64,000 nucleotides of DNA from CAZMXS01 sp964570325 (GCA_964570325.1 CAZMXS010000004.1:62001-126000), one strand, 5' to 3'. Positions 35,544 through 43,833 are shown, numbered from the stretch's first letter. The notes: generated by a model not told the origin, from the letters alone. Translations and numbers: made by a program.

Positions 35544-37147
35544 TCGGCCTGCGTTTCCATTTTGATCCGGTGACGCGCAAGCGCTGGCGGCGGTTCCGCG
35601 CCCGCCGACGCGCGTGGTGGTCGCTGTGGCTGCTGGCCTTGCTATTCAGCGTGAGCCTGGCGGCCGAACTGATTTGCAATGACCGGCCGCTTTACATGCG
35701 ACTGAATGGACAGTCCTATTTCCCGGTACTGCGCTTCTATCCCGCGGACACTTTTTATCGAAACGGGAAAATGACCCGCGTAAATTACAAGGAACTGGCG
35801 CGCGACGCGGCGTTCACCAACGATCCCACCCGCCGGATCATCTGGCCCATCGTGCCCTACGGTCCCTATGAATCCATTGATCCCGCCACCCTGCGCCCAC
35901 TGGCCACCGTCACCGCCTGCTTCACGCCGCGCCCGCGCGTCGGCAACATCAATGTCCGGCCGGACCTGACCATCGCCACGGCCACGGCGGCAGGCGCCTT
36001 TTTCGGCCGCGCCGACGCCGACCTGGCCGGCGTCCGCCTGACCGATCACTGGCCGCTGTCTGCGGCGCTCAAGCAGGCCATCGAACAACGCCTGCGCAAC
36101 GAGCCGGCGCCGCCCTTGGCCGCCATGCTGCGGCAGCCAGATAACCCGGCGCAACCGGTCGAGTTTGCGCTCCCCGCGTTCACGCCGCGCGCGGCTCCGC
36201 CCGCCACGATCCGCCTGACGCTGCGCGAGACCGCCGCCAATCTGCCGCCGCCCGTGCGCATTGAGTTCGCCGACACCAACCTGCACTACGCCGGAACGGC
36301 GGCGGACTTCTTCGCGCATCTGCCGGAGCCGGAGCAAGCGCGCGTCCTGACGGCGGCCCGGCGAGCCTTCACCGAGGCGGTTTACCCCTTCCCGCTCACG
36401 CTTGCGGGAGTTGAATATGAGGCGGCCTTCGCCCGCAACGACATCCGCTGGCCCCATCCACCCGTGCGCGGGCACTGGATGGGCATTGACCATGCGGGCC
36501 GCGATGTTCTGGCGCGCATTTTATACGGACTGCGGACCTCGATGATATTCGGGTTCCTGCTGGTGGCCGGCACGATGGCATTGGGCGTATTGATCGGCGG
36601 GGTCCAGGGCTACCGCGGCGGCTGGGTGGACCTTGCCGGGCAGCGCTTGATCGAAATCTGGAGCGCGCTGCCGTTTTTGTACGTGATGATCTTATTGGGC
36701 TCTATTTACGGACGCGGGTTTGGCTTGCTGCTGGTGTGCTATGGCGTCTTCAACTGGATCGGCATTTCCTATTACATGCGCGCCGAGTTCCTGCGGCTCC
36801 GGCGCCTGCCGTTCGTGGATGCCGCGCGCTGCCTGGGCATCCCCGCGCGCAAAATTATGTGGCGCCATCTGCTACCCAACGCGCTGACCCCGCTGATCAC
36901 ATTCTTCCCTTTCCTGCTCGTTGGAGCCATCGGCTCGCTGGCCGCGCTGGACTACCTCGGCTTCGGGCTCCCGCCGCCCACCCCCAGTTGGGGGGAATTG
37001 CTGGCCCAGGCCCAGCAGTTCCGTTGGGCCTGGTGGTTGATCCTGTTCCCGTCGGCGGCCCTGTTTCTCGTGATGCTGCTTGGCGTGCTGATCGGCGAGG
37101 GCGTGCGCGACGCCTTTGATCCGCAACCGTTCAGCCGAATGGAATAA
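35540..37147 (+). CDS. Peptide ABC importer permease (YejE-like) with a large extracytoplasmic insertion
   Basis: 535 residues, against about 340 for YejE. The N-terminus matches YejE: RFRARRRAWWSLWLLALLFS, AELICNDRPLYMR and YFPVLRFYPADTF. The C-terminal 235 residues are the permease proper: HWMGIDHAGRDVLARILYG, the EAA loop LRRLPFVDAARCLGIPARKI and LDYLGFGLPPPTPSWGELL. In between, residues about 120-305 are extra, Ala/Pro-rich and apparently periplasmic. Reading is uninterrupted, so this is a real insertion and not a frameshift. It may contact the binding protein. Confidence 0.9.
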   Translation: MIGLRFHFDPVTRKRWRRFRARRRAWWSLWLLALLFSVSLAAELICNDRPLYMRLNGQSYFPVLRFYPADTFYRNGKMTRVNYKELARDAAFTNDPTRRIIWPIVPYGPYESIDPATLRPLATVTACFTPRPRVGNINVRPDLTIATATAAGAFFGRADADLAGVRLTDHWPLSAALKQAIEQRLRNEPAPPLAAMLRQPDNPAQPVEFALPAFTPRAAPPATIRLTLRETAANLPPPVRIEFADTNLHYAGTAADFFAHLPEPEQARVLTAARRAFTEAVYPFPLTLAGVEYEAAFARNDIRWPHPPVRGHWMGIDHAGRDVLARILYGLRTSMIFGFLLVAGTMALGVLIGGVQGYRGGWVDLAGQRLIEIWSALPFLYVMILLGSIYGRGFGLLLVCYGVFNWIGISYYMRAEFLRLRRLPFVDAARCLGIPARKIMWRHLLPNALTPLITFFPFLLVGAIGSLAALDYLGFGLPPPTPSWGELLAQAQQFRWAWWLILFPSAALFLVMLLGVLIGEGVRDAFDPQPFSRME

Positions 37148-37155
37148 GCCTCGAC

Positions 37156-38154
37156 ATGGAATCGCTGCTGAACATCGAGAATCTGCGGGTGAGCTTCCAG
37201 ACGGACGACGGCCCAATCCGCGCGGTGGACGGCGTGTCGTTGTCGCTCGGCCGTGGCGAGGCGCTCGGTCTGGTCGGCGAGTCCGGCTGTGGCAAGACTG
37301 TAACAGCGATGAGTATCCTGCGGCTGATCCCGGCGCCTCCAGGCCGGATCGAAGGCGGCGCCGTTTATTTCAACGGCCGGGATTTGCTCGCGCTGCCCCT
37401 AGATCAGTTGCGCGACGTCCGGGGCCGCGCCATCAGCATGATCTTCCAGGAGCCGATGACCGCCCTTTCGCCGCTCCACCGCATCGGCCGGCAATTGGCC
37501 GAGACCATCCGGCTGCATCGCTCCATTGGCCGCCGGGAGGCCTGGCGGATTGGCGCGGAATGGCTGCGCCAGGTGGGGATTCCGGACGCGGCCGAGCGCT
37601 TGTATGCCTATCCCCATCAGCTCTCCGGCGGCATGCGGCAACGCGTTATGATCGCCATGGCGTTGATGCTGGACCCGGAATTGATTATCGCGGATGAACC
37701 GACCACGGCGCTCGATGTCACCATCCAGGCGCAGGTATTTGACCTGATCCGCGCCCGGAAGAAGAAGGAAACCGCGCTCCTGCTGATCACCCATGACATG
37801 GGCGTCGTCCGCGAAATGTGCGACCGGGTGGCCGTCATGTACGCCGCTGAAATCGTCGAGACCGGCCCCGTAAACACTGTCTTCTCGCGCCCCGCCCACC
37901 CTTACACCGAGGCTCTGCTTGCGGCGCTGCCCTCGTTGGCGCGGCATGGACGGCTGAACGCCATCCCCGGACAAGTGCCGGCCCCGCGCGAGTATCCCGC
38001 GGGCTGCCGCTTCGCCAACCGGTGCCCATACGCGTTTGAACGTTGCCGCATGGAACATCCGGCGCTGCGGCCGACCGACGCCGGCACGGCCCGCTGCTTC
38101 CTGGCGGAGCGAGGCCGATGCGCATCCGGGCCGCCGGCGGGAGCCGCGTCATGA
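37156..38154 (+). CDS. Peptide ABC importer ATP-binding protein (DppD/OppD type)
   Basis: 332 residues. Walker A is GESGCGKTVT, the signature LSGGMRQRVMIAMAL, Walker B LIIADEPTTALD, and the H-loop LITHDMGV. The oligopeptide-family C-terminal extension has cysteines for an iron-sulfur or zinc site (CRFANRCPYAFERC). It pairs with the next ATPase. In E. coli YejF both halves are in one polypeptide, so here the pair is split. ATGA overlap with the next gene. Confidence 0.95.
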   Translation: MESLLNIENLRVSFQTDDGPIRAVDGVSLSLGRGEALGLVGESGCGKTVTAMSILRLIPAPPGRIEGGAVYFNGRDLLALPLDQLRDVRGRAISMIFQEPMTALSPLHRIGRQLAETIRLHRSIGRREAWRIGAEWLRQVGIPDAAERLYAYPHQLSGGMRQRVMIAMALMLDPELIIADEPTTALDVTIQAQVFDLIRARKKKETALLLITHDMGVVREMCDRVAVMYAAEIVETGPVNTVFSRPAHPYTEALLAALPSLARHGRLNAIPGQVPAPREYPAGCRFANRCPYAFERCRMEHPALRPTDAGTARCFLAERGRCASGPPAGAAS

Positions 38155-39164
38155 GCGCGTTGCTGGATATCCGGAATTTGCAGACCTGGTTTCCCATTCG
38201 GCGCGGAATTTTCTCCCACACCGTGGGCCATATCCGCGCCGTGGACGGCGTCTCGCTCCAACTGGCGCCGGGCGAAACACTGGGCCTGGTCGGCGAATCG
38301 GGCTGCGGCAAGACCACGCTGGCCCGGACGGTGTTGCGGCTGGACCCGGCACAGGCCGGCGCGATCCTCTACGATGGCCGCGACCTGTTACGCTTGACGG
38401 CGCGCGAACTGCCGGCGGTCCGCCGCCAGTTGCAGGTGGTTTTCCAGGATCCGTACGCCTCACTCAATCCGCGAATGACGGTCATGGAAATCGTGACCGA
38501 AGGCCTGGTCGAGCACCGGCTCATCCCCACACGCGACCGGGAGCGCGAGGCCGCCCGGCTGCTGGCCGAGGTCGGCCTGGGCGCGGACGCGCTGCACCGC
38601 TACCCACATGAATTCTCCGGCGGGCAGCGGCAGCGGATCAGCGTCGCGCGCGCCGTCTCCATGCGCCCCCGGCTCGTGATTTGCGACGAGGCCGTCAGCG
38701 CGCTTGATGTCTCGGTACAGGCGCAGGTCATCAACCTGCTGATGGATTTGAAAGAACGGCATGGTCTCGCGTATCTGTTCATCTCGCACGACCTGCGGGT
38801 GGTGCGCCATGTGTCTGACCGGATCGCCGTCATGTATTTGGGCCGCATCGTCGAACAGGGTCCGGCTGACACGGTGATTGACCAGCCGCGCCATCCCTAC
38901 ACCCAGGCATTGATCTCCGCCGTGCCGCGCGCGGACGGAAGCCCCGCCCGGCGAATGGTGCTGCCGGGCGATGTCCCCTCGCCGGCCGCGCCGCCACCGG
39001 GTTGCCGTTTCCATCCACGCTGCCCGTTCGCGGCGCCCAGATGCCGCACAACCGAGCCCCAACTCGAAAACACGGACGGAAGCAACCATACCGTCGCCTG
39101 CCTGCGTCTGGGCGAGTTGGAAACGGCTGCGGCGGAAGGAAATGCGAAGTCACTTGATGCCTGA
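38151..39164 (+). CDS. Peptide ABC importer ATP-binding protein (DppF/OppF type)
   Basis: 337 residues from ATG 38151. Walker A GESGCGKTTLA, VFQDPYASLNPRMTV, signature FSGGQRQRISVARAV, Walker B LVICDEAVSALD, H-loop FISHDLRVV. The C-terminal oligo_HPY region has HPYTQALISAVP and a cysteine set (GCRFHPRCPFAAPRC). The N-terminal insertion RRGIFSHTVGHIRAVDG is typical of the F subunit. It is the last gene of the importer operon; no terminator is obvious behind it. Confidence 0.95.
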   Translation: MSALLDIRNLQTWFPIRRGIFSHTVGHIRAVDGVSLQLAPGETLGLVGESGCGKTTLARTVLRLDPAQAGAILYDGRDLLRLTARELPAVRRQLQVVFQDPYASLNPRMTVMEIVTEGLVEHRLIPTRDREREAARLLAEVGLGADALHRYPHEFSGGQRQRISVARAVSMRPRLVICDEAVSALDVSVQAQVINLLMDLKERHGLAYLFISHDLRVVRHVSDRIAVMYLGRIVEQGPADTVIDQPRHPYTQALISAVPRADGSPARRMVLPGDVPSPAAPPPGCRFHPRCPFAAPRCRTTEPQLENTDGSNHTVACLRLGELETAAAEGNAKSLDA

Positions 39165-39255
39165 AACGGGGATGATGGTCAATGGCCACGCCTCAACAAA
39201 ACGATGGCCTATAGGATTGCAAGCCCGCCGCCTTCTCCATTTCTCGCTTTTTTGT

Positions 39256-39290
39256 ACCCGCTTTACACTTAATGCTTGCGGGTGTACGTT
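39256..39290 (+). promoter_or_regulatory. Promoter with embedded inverted repeat upstream of the pseudopilin gene
   Basis: TTTACA (39262-39267), a 17-base spacer and TACGTT (39285-39290) form a sigma-70-type promoter. The stretch from GCTTTACACTT to CGG is strikingly close to the E. coli lac promoter. The repeat ACCCGC (39256-39261) and GCGGGT (39278-39283) brackets the -35 and most of the spacer, a good place for a repressor. Confidence 0.55.
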
Positions 39291-39314
39291 ACAACCAGAG
39301 GCGAGGATATGTGC

Positions 39315-39710
39315 GTGAAGTCAAAACTGGGCTTTACGTTGATTGAGTTGATGATCATTGTCACGATCATCGGAATTCTCGCTATGATTGCCATGCCCGC
39401 CTTCAGCCGGTCCCGAACCCGCACGCGCTTGACCATGTGCAAGAACAACCAGCGGGTGATTTTTGATCAGATGAACGTCTATTGCTTCAACACCGGCTTG
39501 CCGAGTTCCAGCGACACCTTCCCCACCATGGGTTCCTGCCGCGACACACTGGTTCCCGCGGACCCGGTTATGCGCTATATCAAAACCCGCAAGGCGTTTG
39601 CATGCCCGGAAAATCCCGATCAGAATGCGCAGCAGGATTATTCCTGGATACTGGACGGACGTTCAATTATCGGGATTCAATGCGATATATTGGGCGACCA
39701 CAACCATTGA
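39315..39710 (+). CDS. Type II secretion-like pseudopilin (prepilin with N-terminal methylation motif)
   Basis: 131 residues if GTG 39315 is used; GAGG at 39303-39306 is 8 bases before it but only 2 before ATG 39309, the other candidate. The protein starts MKSKLG followed by FTLIELMIIVTIIGILAMIA, the class III signal cleaved after Gly by prepilin peptidase. A short globular part has cysteines (C in NVYCFNTG, GSCRDT, FACPENPDQ). Single pseudopilin-like genes of this form are numerous in PVC genomes. No other secretion gene is near. Confidence 0.88.
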   Translation: MKSKLGFTLIELMIIVTIIGILAMIAMPAFSRSRTRTRLTMCKNNQRVIFDQMNVYCFNTGLPSSSDTFPTMGSCRDTLVPADPVMRYIKTRKAFACPENPDQNAQQDYSWILDGRSIIGIQCDILGDHNH

Positions 39711-39763
39711 CATGGCCGTCAATGACAGGAGCGACACCTCACAGATAAGGGTTGTATGAATTT

Positions 39764-40189
39764 ATGAGTTCGCCGATCGAAGCGGATAATATCAGCCATT
39801 ACGGCGGGTTGTATGGTCCCCAAGTTCGCTTTCCACTACGCAGCGCCGCTTTGCGCGCCATGGCGGATCGCTGGGCCGTTCATTCCGCCGAGCAACGCGC
39901 GGCCGCCGCCAACATCGAAAACGCCATCGCCTACGCCCGCACCGCAGATGGCTGGCTGGGCACGATCAACAATGCCATGGGCCGGATGGGCGAATTGGCG
40001 GTGCGGGCCAATGACGGGACCTTGAACCCGTCGGATCGCAGCCACCTGCAGGCGGAGTTTTCCCAGATGCAGCGTCTGATCCAATCCATCACCACCGGTC
40101 CCGACGCTCTGGCCAAATTCAATGGCATCCCCCTTTTCCAAGGATACACATTGAATGCGCCAAACAGCACCTTCTCCATCCAGGCGTGA
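39764..40189 (+). CDS. Stand-alone flagellin N-terminal (ND1)-like protein
   Basis: 141 residues from ATG 39764. Residues 45-141 follow the flagellin N-terminal helical domain: a paired helix AAAANIENAIAYARTADGWL, a second helix NAMGRMGELAVRANDGTLNP, SDRSHLQAEFSQMQRLI, then KFNGIPLFQGYTL and a final TFSIQA, matching the FNG-x-L and TIQVG end of flagellin ND1. The D0 part and the whole C-terminal D1/D0 are absent, so it cannot polymerise like normal flagellin. No flagellar gene is nearby. A three-codon frame (ATG AAT TTA TGA, 39756-39767) overlaps the start. Confidence 0.7.
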   Translation: MSSPIEADNISHYGGLYGPQVRFPLRSAALRAMADRWAVHSAEQRAAAANIENAIAYARTADGWLGTINNAMGRMGELAVRANDGTLNPSDRSHLQAEFSQMQRLIQSITTGPDALAKFNGIPLFQGYTLNAPNSTFSIQA

Positions 40190-40266
40190 TCATTTCCATC
40201 TTTTCCGGACTGCGCGGCGCACACTGCTTGGCGCCGCTGGCCTGCCGGCTGAACTAGCCCAGGCTT

Positions 40267-41247
40267 TCACAGACTTGCGGAGCGAGCCGGCCGGAGCCCC
40301 AAATTGAAGGACTTGCTGCCAAGCAAACCGTAACTCCGAAAAGCAACCCGGACACTCCAAGCTCTGGTGTACCAACTGCCGCCGTGTGCCATCCGATAGG
40401 AACCCGCAGCCGGACCATGCGTATCCGTTGCCGTCGCGCTTGAATTGGTGTACCAATCATTACCATACCAATCCCAACACGACTCCCACACATTCCCCGC
40501 CATATCATACAGTCCATATCCGTTGGGCGCAAAACTACCCACCGGGCTGGTATATGGCTCGCCCTCATTGACAAGATATAACGGATGATATCCCGCCGTC
40601 AGGCTGACGTCATAAGTGTAATAGGTCCCGTTAGTCCCGAGGCAACAATAGTTCGCCTGCGCATGGCTGACGGTATTCGTTTCCGTCCACGGGAACCGCC
40701 CGTCCACCACCCCGCCCCGCGCCGCCTTCTCCCACTCCGCCTCCGTCGGCAGGCGATAGCCGTTCGCCGTCCAGTTGCAGACCACATTGCTATCCCACCC
40801 CGCGCGATATGTCGCGCCACTGGAAGTGTAGCAAGTCGTCAAGCCTTCCCGCTCACTCCGGGCATTGCACCACTTCACCACGTCATACCAGTTTACGTAG
40901 TGGACCGGGTGATTGTCCCCCCGGCTGTAGTTGGTTCCGTTATTCCAGCAGCCCGCATTGTCGAATCCGTAGCCATTGGTCAGCGCCCACTGGTAGGTCG
41001 CGTCCCATTCGCTTTTGGTCACCTCGTATTGCCCCATGTAAAATGCGCTTACATACACATCATGCAAGGGCAATTCGTCGTTTTGTCCCTCACTCGGCTC
41101 CATGCAATTGCCCATCGTGAACACCCCGGCGGGGATGTATACCAGCCCGGCCGGCGGATCGAAGTCCACCATCTGCGCCGACATCACCACCCCAGTGACG
41201 GGCAGGCGCGTCCAGCCTTGCCACGGCCCCCGGATGTCGTGCGCCAT
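40267..41247 (-). CDS. FGE-sulfatase (SUMF1-type, C-type-lectin fold) protein, 3' part of an amber-interrupted gene
   Basis: 326 residues from the first ATG after an in-frame TAG at 41254. The FGE-sulfatase domain runs from LVYIPAGVFTMGN to the end: YEVTKSEWDATYQWALTNG, HPVHYVNWYDVVKWCNARS, YRLPTEAEWEKAARGG, NGYGLYDMAGNVWESCWDWYG, then HGGSWYT and LGLRPARS. In most such proteins this domain binds ligands; in formylglycine-generating enzymes it is catalytic, but their paired active-site cysteines are not evident here. There is no own signal peptide. The upstream frame 41254-41958 supplies one in the same reading frame. The stretch between GGSW and GLRP is unlike ordinary family members (see findings). 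Confidence 0.8.
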   Translation of the reverse strand: MAHDIRGPWQGWTRLPVTGVVMSAQMVDFDPPAGLVYIPAGVFTMGNCMEPSEGQNDELPLHDVYVSAFYMGQYEVTKSEWDATYQWALTNGYGFDNAGCWNNGTNYSRGDNHPVHYVNWYDVVKWCNARSEREGLTTCYTSSGATYRAGWDSNVVCNWTANGYRLPTEAEWEKAARGGVVDGRFPWTETNTVSHAQANYCCLGTNGTYYTYDVSLTAGYHPLYLVNEGEPYTSPVGSFAPNGYGLYDMAGNVWESCWDWYGNDWYTNSSATATDTHGPAAGSYRMAHGGSWYTRAWSVRVAFRSYGLLGSKSFNLGLRPARSASL

Positions 41248-41253
41248 CTCGAT

Positions 41254-41958
41254 CTAATTCGTGCCACCGGTCGCCGCGTTGGTCCAGCGCAGGAAGCCTG
41301 TCCAGTCGCACGCCAGGATCGTCGCATTCGTCGGCCCCCAAATCCGAAAATACCGCACGGCCGGCGCCGGCGGAACATTGGTCACAAAATCCAGCAGTTC
41401 CAGATTCGCCGCACCCAGCGCGCCAGAGGTGTTCACGCCACCGGCCCCGAATGCGGCCCGGATATATTTCGTTCCCGCCGGCGCCGGCGCGCACACACTG
41501 CGCAGGGTCCAGGTATTCGATTCGATGCCGCTCTGCATCAGGTTGGTGCTGACCTGGCCGACGCACGCCTGCGTCGCGTCCAGGAACTCCAGGATCAGGT
41601 TCTGCACATGCGCCGGCTGCTCGAACCCGTTATCCCAATAGAAAATGCCCCGCAGCACATAGGTCGTGCCTGGCCCTACGCCGGCGATAACCTGCGCCAC
41701 GCGGCCCGTGTTGCAGCCCGACCACGCGCCCTTGACATACACGCTGTTGGACCCCAGCGGCGGGCTGTTCCAATTCTCGCGCGAAGCGTTGCCCGTGCGC
41801 TCGGACGCTACGACCCGCCCCCCGCTCTGCCCGTCCCAATACAGCGCGTTGGTTGCAGACGTCCCGGCGTCCTCAAACGATTCGTTCGCCAGAAGTCCTG
41901 CGTTGACCGCGCCCGGCCACAATACGAGCAGCCCAAGTCCGAATAAACATGCGCGCAT
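41254..41958 (-). pseudogene. Signal peptide plus beta-sandwich N-terminal part of the amber-interrupted FGE-sulfatase gene
   Basis: 234 residues from ATG 41958, behind a G-rich SD stretch. The signal peptide is MRACLFGLGLLVLWPGAVNA. It is followed by a galactose-binding-like beta domain starting LLANESFEDAG and containing NSVYVKGAWSGCNTGRVAQ. The last residues, FLRWTNAATGGTN, are followed by TAG (41256-41254), and the same frame continues as IEMAHDIRGPWQGWT into the FGE domain. Both halves together read as one secreted protein of about 560 residues with a single amber codon. A true mutation, a sequencing error or a readthrough site are all possible. Confidence 0.7.
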
Positions 41959-42047
41959 GGCACCCCCCCTTGGCCCCCTTGGATGGATGTCTTTCTTTAT
42001 CAACCGATTCTGCAGTTGGCAAGCCGGAAACAGAGATCGGACAATTA

Positions 42048-42072
42048 GCCGCTCGCTTACGCTCGCAGCTAC
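42048..42072 (+). repeat. Dispersed short intergenic repeat, copy 2
   Basis: GCCGCTCGCTTACGCTCGCAGC resembles the copies at 5973 and 58859. It lies in the 211-base gap between the FGE gene start and the esterase gene end, in which I see nothing else. Confidence 0.5.
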
Positions 42073-42169
42073 TCATCCGAGCGCATCGGCCCCACAAGCG
42101 CGTGCTGCACCCACGAGCGTGTGCGCGTTCGCGAGCAGGCGGGCTTTTCGAGGGCGAGCAAGCGCGTCA

Positions 42170-43813
42170 CTATTGAAGCGCCGCTGTCGGAACATAGATG
42201 TTCGCGTCATTTCCCGCCAGCGGGTAGATCACCAACGGGCCGTCCGCCCGCAGATTACCGCGCGGTAACCACCAGTTGATGACGTAATTGAAAGTCTCGC
42301 CCAAGTCGTCCAGCGCCCTAGGATGGGCAATCTTCACGTAATCGCTCGCGGGCAACTCCATCACTTCAAAACCATCCGGCAAACCGTCAGTCCGGTTGAC
42401 CACCCAGCCCGCCAGCACCGTTTCCTCCCAATTCGTGCCCGTCATCACGCTCACGCCGATCGGTTGTTCAAAAGCCGGATCGCGCATCCCAGCCAAGCGC
42501 TCGCGAAATTCCCCGGTCCGGCCGGCCAGCTTTGCCATTTCCGCGCCTGCATCGCGATCGCGGCAAACGCGGCGCAGGCCGGCCACCGTCAAGGCCGGCA
42601 GCTCCGCTCGCGTTTTCGGCTCCCGATCGCGCGCCGCGAACAAGGGCTCGGGCACGGGCGGCAAATCCTTGATCCATGCCTGCTCGCCCTTGCCAAACAT
42701 GAAGCGCAACGGCATCCACGCTCGCCGCGCCCAAGCCGCCTCGTTGTGCTCGGCCTTGGGATCCTGATACCAGATCAGATCGCGCCCGATTTCAAAGCCC
42801 TTTTGTCGCAGCACTTCCAGCATCCAATCGTTACCCGGCTGCAGAATTCTTTCCAATCCGATTCCGCCGTTATCCAGATAGAACTTAAGCGGCTGGGCAG
42901 GCCGTTCCGCCCGCTCCACATTCCGGATCATCTCCCCCCAGAAGGCCGAAGAAAGACAGCCCGCCATGGAAAAGACTTCCGGATATTGCCAGGCCAGCAG
43001 GAATGAAATACGCCCTCCCATGCTCGATCCCATCACGGCGGTATATTCGCGGTCAGGTTTCGTCCGATACCGCCGATCAATAAATGGCTTCAGACGCCGG
43101 ACAATGAACTCGCCGTAGGCCCGGCCCGCTGGCGTGTCGGAATACTCGCGCATGCGATCATCGGTGCAAGTCGTCCCGACCACGATAATTTCCTCCATTT
43201 CGCCGGCCTCGATCAACTGCGTTGCCGTCTCATCAATCTGCCAATCAATTCCATGCGTGGAGGTGGTCGGATCAAATATCTGCTGAGCATCATGCATGTA
43301 TAAAACCGGGTAACGCTTGCGGGTGTCGGTTTCATAACTGGGCGGCAGCCAAACGAGCACATCGCGCGGCGGAAGCCCGAAACCCGGCATGCCGCGATGA
43401 TAAACCACGCGACCGGTGATCTGCCCCTGGACGACGCGTCCACCCTCTTTCCAGCGCGTGACGATATGGACGGCCGTGGCACACCCGACTACTTCCAGTT
43501 CATGGTTGGCGGGCACAACACCATCATCCGTCAACGCCTCGCGCTCCCAGGCGCCGAGAGTAAATTTGTATTCCAACCGGGTTCCCGGCGCAAACGACAC
43601 CTGGCCGGTCCAAGCGCCGTCGGGCGCGGACGCCAGGGGCACGCCATCGGCTTTCCATTCGCCCAATTCCGGCTGGTTGCCGGCCAGATATACCCGCGCG
43701 CCGGCCGGCAAACCGGGGGCTTTCACCATCCAGGTGACCGGAACCGGCTCCGCGCCCAACGCAATTTCGACGAACAGGAATACCGCGCTTAACTGCCAGA
43801 TCCTGCTTTTCAT
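42170..43813 (-). CDS. Secreted CBM20/48-like - esterase - GyrI-like fusion protein
   Basis: 547 residues from ATG 43813 with AAGGAG 7 bases upstream. A signal peptide ends near ALGAEP. Residues about 24-115 resemble a starch-binding CBM20/48 domain (VYLAGNQPELGEWKADG, LEYKFTLGAWEREAL). Residues about 130-375 are a Fes/putative-esterase alpha/beta hydrolase: VLVWLPPSYETDTRKRYPVL, nucleophile Ser264 in GSSMGG, probable Asp314 and His356. The last 140 residues look like a GyrI/AraC effector-binding fold: FEVMELPASDYVKIAH and WWLPRGN. An export signal on a GyrI-like domain is odd. Substrate unknown; an acylated polysaccharide is a guess. Confidence 0.82.
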   Translation of the reverse strand: MKSRIWQLSAVFLFVEIALGAEPVPVTWMVKAPGLPAGARVYLAGNQPELGEWKADGVPLASAPDGAWTGQVSFAPGTRLEYKFTLGAWEREALTDDGVVPANHELEVVGCATAVHIVTRWKEGGRVVQGQITGRVVYHRGMPGFGLPPRDVLVWLPPSYETDTRKRYPVLYMHDAQQIFDPTTSTHGIDWQIDETATQLIEAGEMEEIIVVGTTCTDDRMREYSDTPAGRAYGEFIVRRLKPFIDRRYRTKPDREYTAVMGSSMGGRISFLLAWQYPEVFSMAGCLSSAFWGEMIRNVERAERPAQPLKFYLDNGGIGLERILQPGNDWMLEVLRQKGFEIGRDLIWYQDPKAEHNEAAWARRAWMPLRFMFGKGEQAWIKDLPPVPEPLFAARDREPKTRAELPALTVAGLRRVCRDRDAGAEMAKLAGRTGEFRERLAGMRDPAFEQPIGVSVMTGTNWEETVLAGWVVNRTDGLPDGFEVMELPASDYVKIAHPRALDDLGETFNYVINWWLPRGNLRADGPLVIYPLAGNDANIYVPTAALQ

Positions 43814-43833
43814 GGAGAACTCCTTCCACCGCT

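Noticed and set aside
37156..39164. Two ATPase genes as a frameshifted YejF
   Set aside because: Each has its own start, complete ABC motifs and a C-terminal oligopeptide extension, so they are a normal D/F pair.
39262..39290. Cloning-vector contamination because of the lac-like promoter
   Set aside because: The resemblance ends after about 30 bases, lacO and lacZ are absent, and the flanking sequence fits the genome.
41254..41256. Pyrrolysine or other recoding at the in-frame TAG
   Set aside because: No pyl genes or methylamine methyltransferase context is visible, and the junction lies between domains rather than in an active site. Plain mutation or sequencing error is simpler.
40585..41946. 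453-codon plus-strand frame opposite the FGE gene
   Set aside because: It is antisense to clear FGE and signal-peptide sequence and shows no domain of its own, although its openness across the amber site made it tempting.
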